Assembly: GCA_034698045.1 (NCBI GenBank)
Contig: JAQGAU010000884.1
Coordinates: forward strand, 1-22,951
Origin: Paramacrobiotus richtersi
Taxonomy: Eukaryota; Tardigrada; Eutardigrada; Parachela; Macrobiotidae
Direction of reading: 5' to 3'
DNA: 22,951 bases
A program made the translations under genes and the position numbers. Position 1 is the stretch's first letter. Every line of letters begins with the position of its first letter. Below, piece by piece: positions 19,924 to 22,951 of the stretch. The notes under the pieces were generated by a model. The model ran no database searches and was not told the DNA's origin. It saw nothing but the letters and a program-made list of their open reading frames with translations.

Positions 19924-21733
19924 ATGGCTGACTTTTCCAATATTCGCTCCTTATATGAGCTCAAGCCAATCGATAACTACCCCAGTGCTGACAATGAGAA
20001 TCTTGATCAGTCTGCGTTCAGTGTGTATTCGGAACTATTTCGTGCCAAAATCTATCAGCATTTCTTGTTGCTGGAAGCCAGTGGCACAGGAGGGTTAGCA
20101 GGAGGTTTGGTAGAGAATCCTAAATGCACTCCAACAGACCTCGAGGATCCCGTCAGACAACGACTGGTCATGCGCGAGAAACCCTTTGCAGTCGTAACGA
20201 GTGACCCTTTCCCCGAAGAGAAACAAGACCTGTTGTTCCAGACATACGGGGACGTTCGCGTACGCATCCGCCGTAATCTTCGCGCGCGGATCAGTCGCGT
20301 TCCTTCTTTAGATGTCTTTGCCAGATGGCTAGTGGAGAACGAAACTTTTCAGAAGTTTATCCTACTGGTTATAGCCTACAACTGCATCACGCTAGGGCTC
20401 CAAGCTGAATATGGTGATCGGCCGGGTGCTAATGCCGCTTACGTCCGTTCAGTGTTGGACTGCCTGGATATCTTGGCGTTGGTTATCTTTATGTTTGAGA
20501 TCTTACTGAAATGGATGGTGAATTTTCGTGACTTTTGGGACAATCCATGGAATACATTCGATTTTGCCGTTACGTTATTCACACTCATTACAACAGTTAT
20601 CGGAATTATTGGTCATTTGGACCCGTCGAACAAACAGCTGTCACAAGTAGAAAAGACAATGCGAGCTTTCCAGGTGTTGAGAGTAATGAGGGTTTTGACG
20701 AGAAGCGAAGGGATTAAGGTCATAGTGTTCACCGTTACGAAATCACTGTCGGACATGGGATCAATTTTGGTTTTATATTTATTGTTCATGTATATTTTCC
20801 TTATTGCCGGAGTCATTTGCATGAGTGACCTGAAGAATATTGCCAATCAAATGAGCAAAAACAACACCACCGATCCAACAGTGCTTCTTTACGGTTATCG
20901 GTTCCAGTAAGTCCTTTTATTAGCCGAACATTGAGGCAGTTTTTTCACGAAGTACTGTATTGCAGGAATCTTTATTGGGGCTTTCTAACGCTGTATCAAA
21001 TTTTCACTATTGACCATTGGTACGCAATGCTGTATGGTTCCTGGTGCAAACTACTACCCGACTGTGTATTCGCGACAATTTACATGATGCTGTGGCTGCT
21101 CATCGGATCGCTTATATTCCGGAATATCTTTGCGGGAGTCGTGGTCAATACTTTTCAAAATCTCCGGAAAACTGAGTCCAGTGAAGAAGAAGAGGAAGAA
21201 AAGGAAGTCCCTGATGAAGCTTTCAGTGAATTTAAACAATTCATCGATGTGAAGATATCGGAAGAAACGGCCGAGTTAACTTCCAGTACGGTTATATTGC
21301 ACTTTTTGATGTACAGCAATTTTGCTAACGCTGAATATGTGTTACATTTGCAGAAGAAAATCTGATCCTTGACACCGTCGAAGGGTCATCCAGCCATCAA
21401 GAACAGCATATGGCAGACAATTCCGTGGCTATTCTGAACCAAGACGGAACGAAGTTTTTGTGTGATTACCTGAAAAGACTGCATCTTTTAGGGAAGTTAG
21501 TTCAAATGAAATCCACCGAATGGACAAAGGAGCTCATGTTCAGCTATTTTGAAATCATGGAAGAACTGCAGGAAAACTTACGCGCCAGGCAAGAGATTAT
21601 TAAATTGATGGATGAATGGCTTATGGGATTGCTCAACAAGAGTGACCCTAACGAAGAATCAACCATGGAAGACCGCAATAAGCAACTCAAGCAAATGCTA
21701 CGAAACCGCTTGGAAGGGAAGGGCACCACATAA
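19924..21733 (+). CDS. CATSPER2: Cation channel sperm-associated protein 2 (CatSper2) pore-forming subunit, 3 exons, 560 aa
   Basis: CatSper2 is one of four pore subunits of the alkalinisation-gated Ca2+ channel of the sperm flagellum. Exons are 19924-20906, 20966-21285 and 21354-21733, with introns of 59 and 68 bp and phases 2 and 1, totalling 1683 nt. The order is an N-terminal cytosolic region (1-140), then S1 (about 143-160) and S2 with FEILLKW (about 183-198). S3 has NTFDFAV (210-216). S4 carries spaced arginines in RAFQVLRVMRVLTR (about 247-260), followed by S5 (about 279-300). The pore loop has the filter T-I-D-H-W at 342-346 (family pattern T-x-D-x-W), and S6 runs into FQNLRK at 391-396. 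CatSper2-specific features are DHWYAML, WLLIGSLIFRNI and the C-terminal SYFEIMEELQENL helix. An acidic run (SSEEEEEEKE) follows S6. All key elements are intact, so it should be functional. Confidence 0.93.
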
Positions 21734-22315
21734 AGAGCCGTAAAGAACTGTTTTACAGTTCGTGCAAGGCAGTTCATCTCCTGAACACAAATAGTGCACT
21801 CAAGGAGCACTGGATGCAGTGGATCGGTTCGAAAGAAAAATGCAGTTTGTACACTGTACGATAATAATAACTGGTACGGATCCGAGAGCGAACAGTTGAT
21901 GCTTGGACTGATCATGGCTGATCGACCCGTTGTGCGGCGGTATAGGGTCTCTTTCTCGTTGGAGATGGAAATCTTGTTATAGCTAGTCATTCAGATTGTT
22001 GGAGTTATTGTGTATGTACGTCGACGTTGTAGTTACATAACACTGGAAATCGAATGCGAGATCGCAAAGGATTTCATCTGTTTTTCTGTTCGTGAGGCAC
22101 ATGTCGGCAAGTGTTGTTTTGCGAACCGTTGATGTTTGCGTACATGTTTCCACGGTTACGTAGCATCAGTGGACGGAAAGTGTATACGCAATAAAAGCAA
22201 ATAACATACTTGGTTTGGACTTTGGAAACCCAACATGCAGCAAAACTTGGTAGCGCAGGCGCGTTCTTTCTGTCGTGACTGTTAATGTTAGCTGATCTAC
22301 GTAATCTGCATCACA
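21734..22315. other. CATSPER2 3' UTR and upstream flank of the next gene
   Basis: A 582-bp gap between two plus-strand genes. The first AATAAA after the CATSPER2 stop is at 22190-22195, implying a long 3' UTR of about 470 nt, followed by about 120 bp before the next ATG. A 62-codon ORF at 21794-21982 has no domain. I see no other feature. Confidence 0.45.
22190..22195 (+). terminator. Poly(A) signal AATAAA, probably for CATSPER2
   Basis: A canonical hexamer 457 nt after the CATSPER2 stop codon and 120 nt before the next gene's ATG. It is the only consensus signal in the gap. Confidence 0.5.
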
Positions 22316-22951
22316 ATGGCGTCCGGGATCTATGCCACCGACAGCTCATCACCGGAGGTTGATGATATTACTTCAAGCAGGTCAGACAGTAAAGCGAACA
22401 AATCTGTGCGTTTTCGAAACGCTAATGAGGGCAATCTGGAGAATCTGGGCGATATGACTGACGATGGAAGTGAGAAATCTGTCAAATCTGACCCGACGAC
22501 GAAAGAGGCAGCTTATCGAGATTCGAGAACGAAATTTCCACAGAGGAGTTCGGCAATATCTGTTAGAATGGACGATCTCGAGCTGGATGATGAAACAGAG
22601 GATGATCTGTCGGATTCTCAAGATAAAGAAGGAAAGGAGTTCGAAAAAGATTTGCGCATTGCCGAACAAGAAAAGAGCAAAAACAACAGTAAGACAGTCT
22701 GTGCGCAGTTTGCTCGGAGTTCATGACATTGTGGCACCTCAAAACGGAATGCAAATTCCGATAATAAAAACGCCCAAGCTTGGTCTTCATTTTTTCATTT
22801 TCTTTACGCTATTTTCAGAGCCGATTCAAAAATCCAATACGACCGATGGAGATACCAGTCCAGCGCTCAGTTCCCCACCTACACCCCCATTACCCCACGC
22901 TTCCAAATTAGTCGATCGTCAAACTGCAGATACCGTAAAAGTTAAAGCAGT
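22316..22951 (+). CDS. Unrecognised acidic, probably disordered protein; 5' part only, runs off the window
   Basis: Not recognised, and 3'-truncated by the window edge. Exon 1 is 22316-22688, starting at ATGGCG in a good initiation context (CACAATGG). Exon 2 runs from 22819 to at least 22951. The intron of 130 bp has a GTAAGA donor and a TTTTCAG acceptor, and the phase-1 join stays open to the end. The visible 168 residues have no signal peptide, membrane segment or hydrophobic core. Residues 1-124 are rich in Ser, Asp, Glu and Lys, with the acidic stretch DDLELDDETEDDLSDS at about 84-99. The start of exon 2 is Pro/Ser/Thr-rich (SSPPTPPLP). This looks like a disordered N-terminal region of a larger intracellular protein. 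Its domain content, if any, lies beyond the window. Confidence 0.7.

Overview
This window is nuclear DNA from an animal, probably an invertebrate with a compact genome. Genes are split by GT-AG introns with a bimodal size range: many of 51-90 bp and some AT-rich ones of 300-670 bp. Exons are much more GC-rich than introns. Several products belong to families typical of metazoans: the RAB3GAP2 subunit of Rab3GAP, a p25-alpha/TPPP protein, a CUB-LDLa-trypsin protease and a CatSper2 sperm channel. The phylum cannot be proved from the sequence. A small-genome ecdysozoan such as a tardigrade is only a guess. All splice models were built by hand from reading frame, GT-AG sites, intron phase and remembered family motifs.

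Layout. (1) 840-9055 (+): a 12-exon gene for RAB3GAP2, reconstructed as an uninterrupted 1369-aa frame. Its introns carry two tandem-repeat arrays and a large inverted repeat. (2) 9489-11056 (-): an unrecognised Cys/His/Pro/Lys-rich 388-aa protein, convergent with gene 1. (3) 11966-12718 (-): a 176-aa short-type TPPP. (4) 13129-15902 (-): a 12-exon secreted protease of 531 aa with signal peptide, CUB, LDLa and trypsin domains and a hydrophobic C-terminus. (5) 16692-18308 (+): an intronless, divergent nucleosome-assembly (NAP) family protein of 538 aa. (6) 18447-19619 (-): a 3-exon, 274-aa protein with a mitochondrial-presequence-like N-terminus and a long Lys/Ser/Gly/Pro repeat region. (7) 19924-21733 (+): CATSPER2, 3 exons, 560 aa. 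(8) 22316 to the window end (+): the 5' part of a gene for an acidic, probably disordered protein.

How the genes relate. RAB3GAP2 is a housekeeping trafficking regulator and shows no link to the rest. The right half has a loose flagellum/sperm/chromatin flavour: CatSper2, a TPPP (typical of ciliated cells), an intronless histone chaperone of the sort often expressed in germ line, and a very basic repeat protein. This is an inference from gene content and not a demonstrated cluster. The most novel item is the Lys/Ser/Gly/Pro repeat protein at 18447-19619. It could be a mitochondrial disordered protectant or DNA-compacting protein, or a sperm basic protein. No tRNA, rRNA, CRISPR array or transposase gene was seen.
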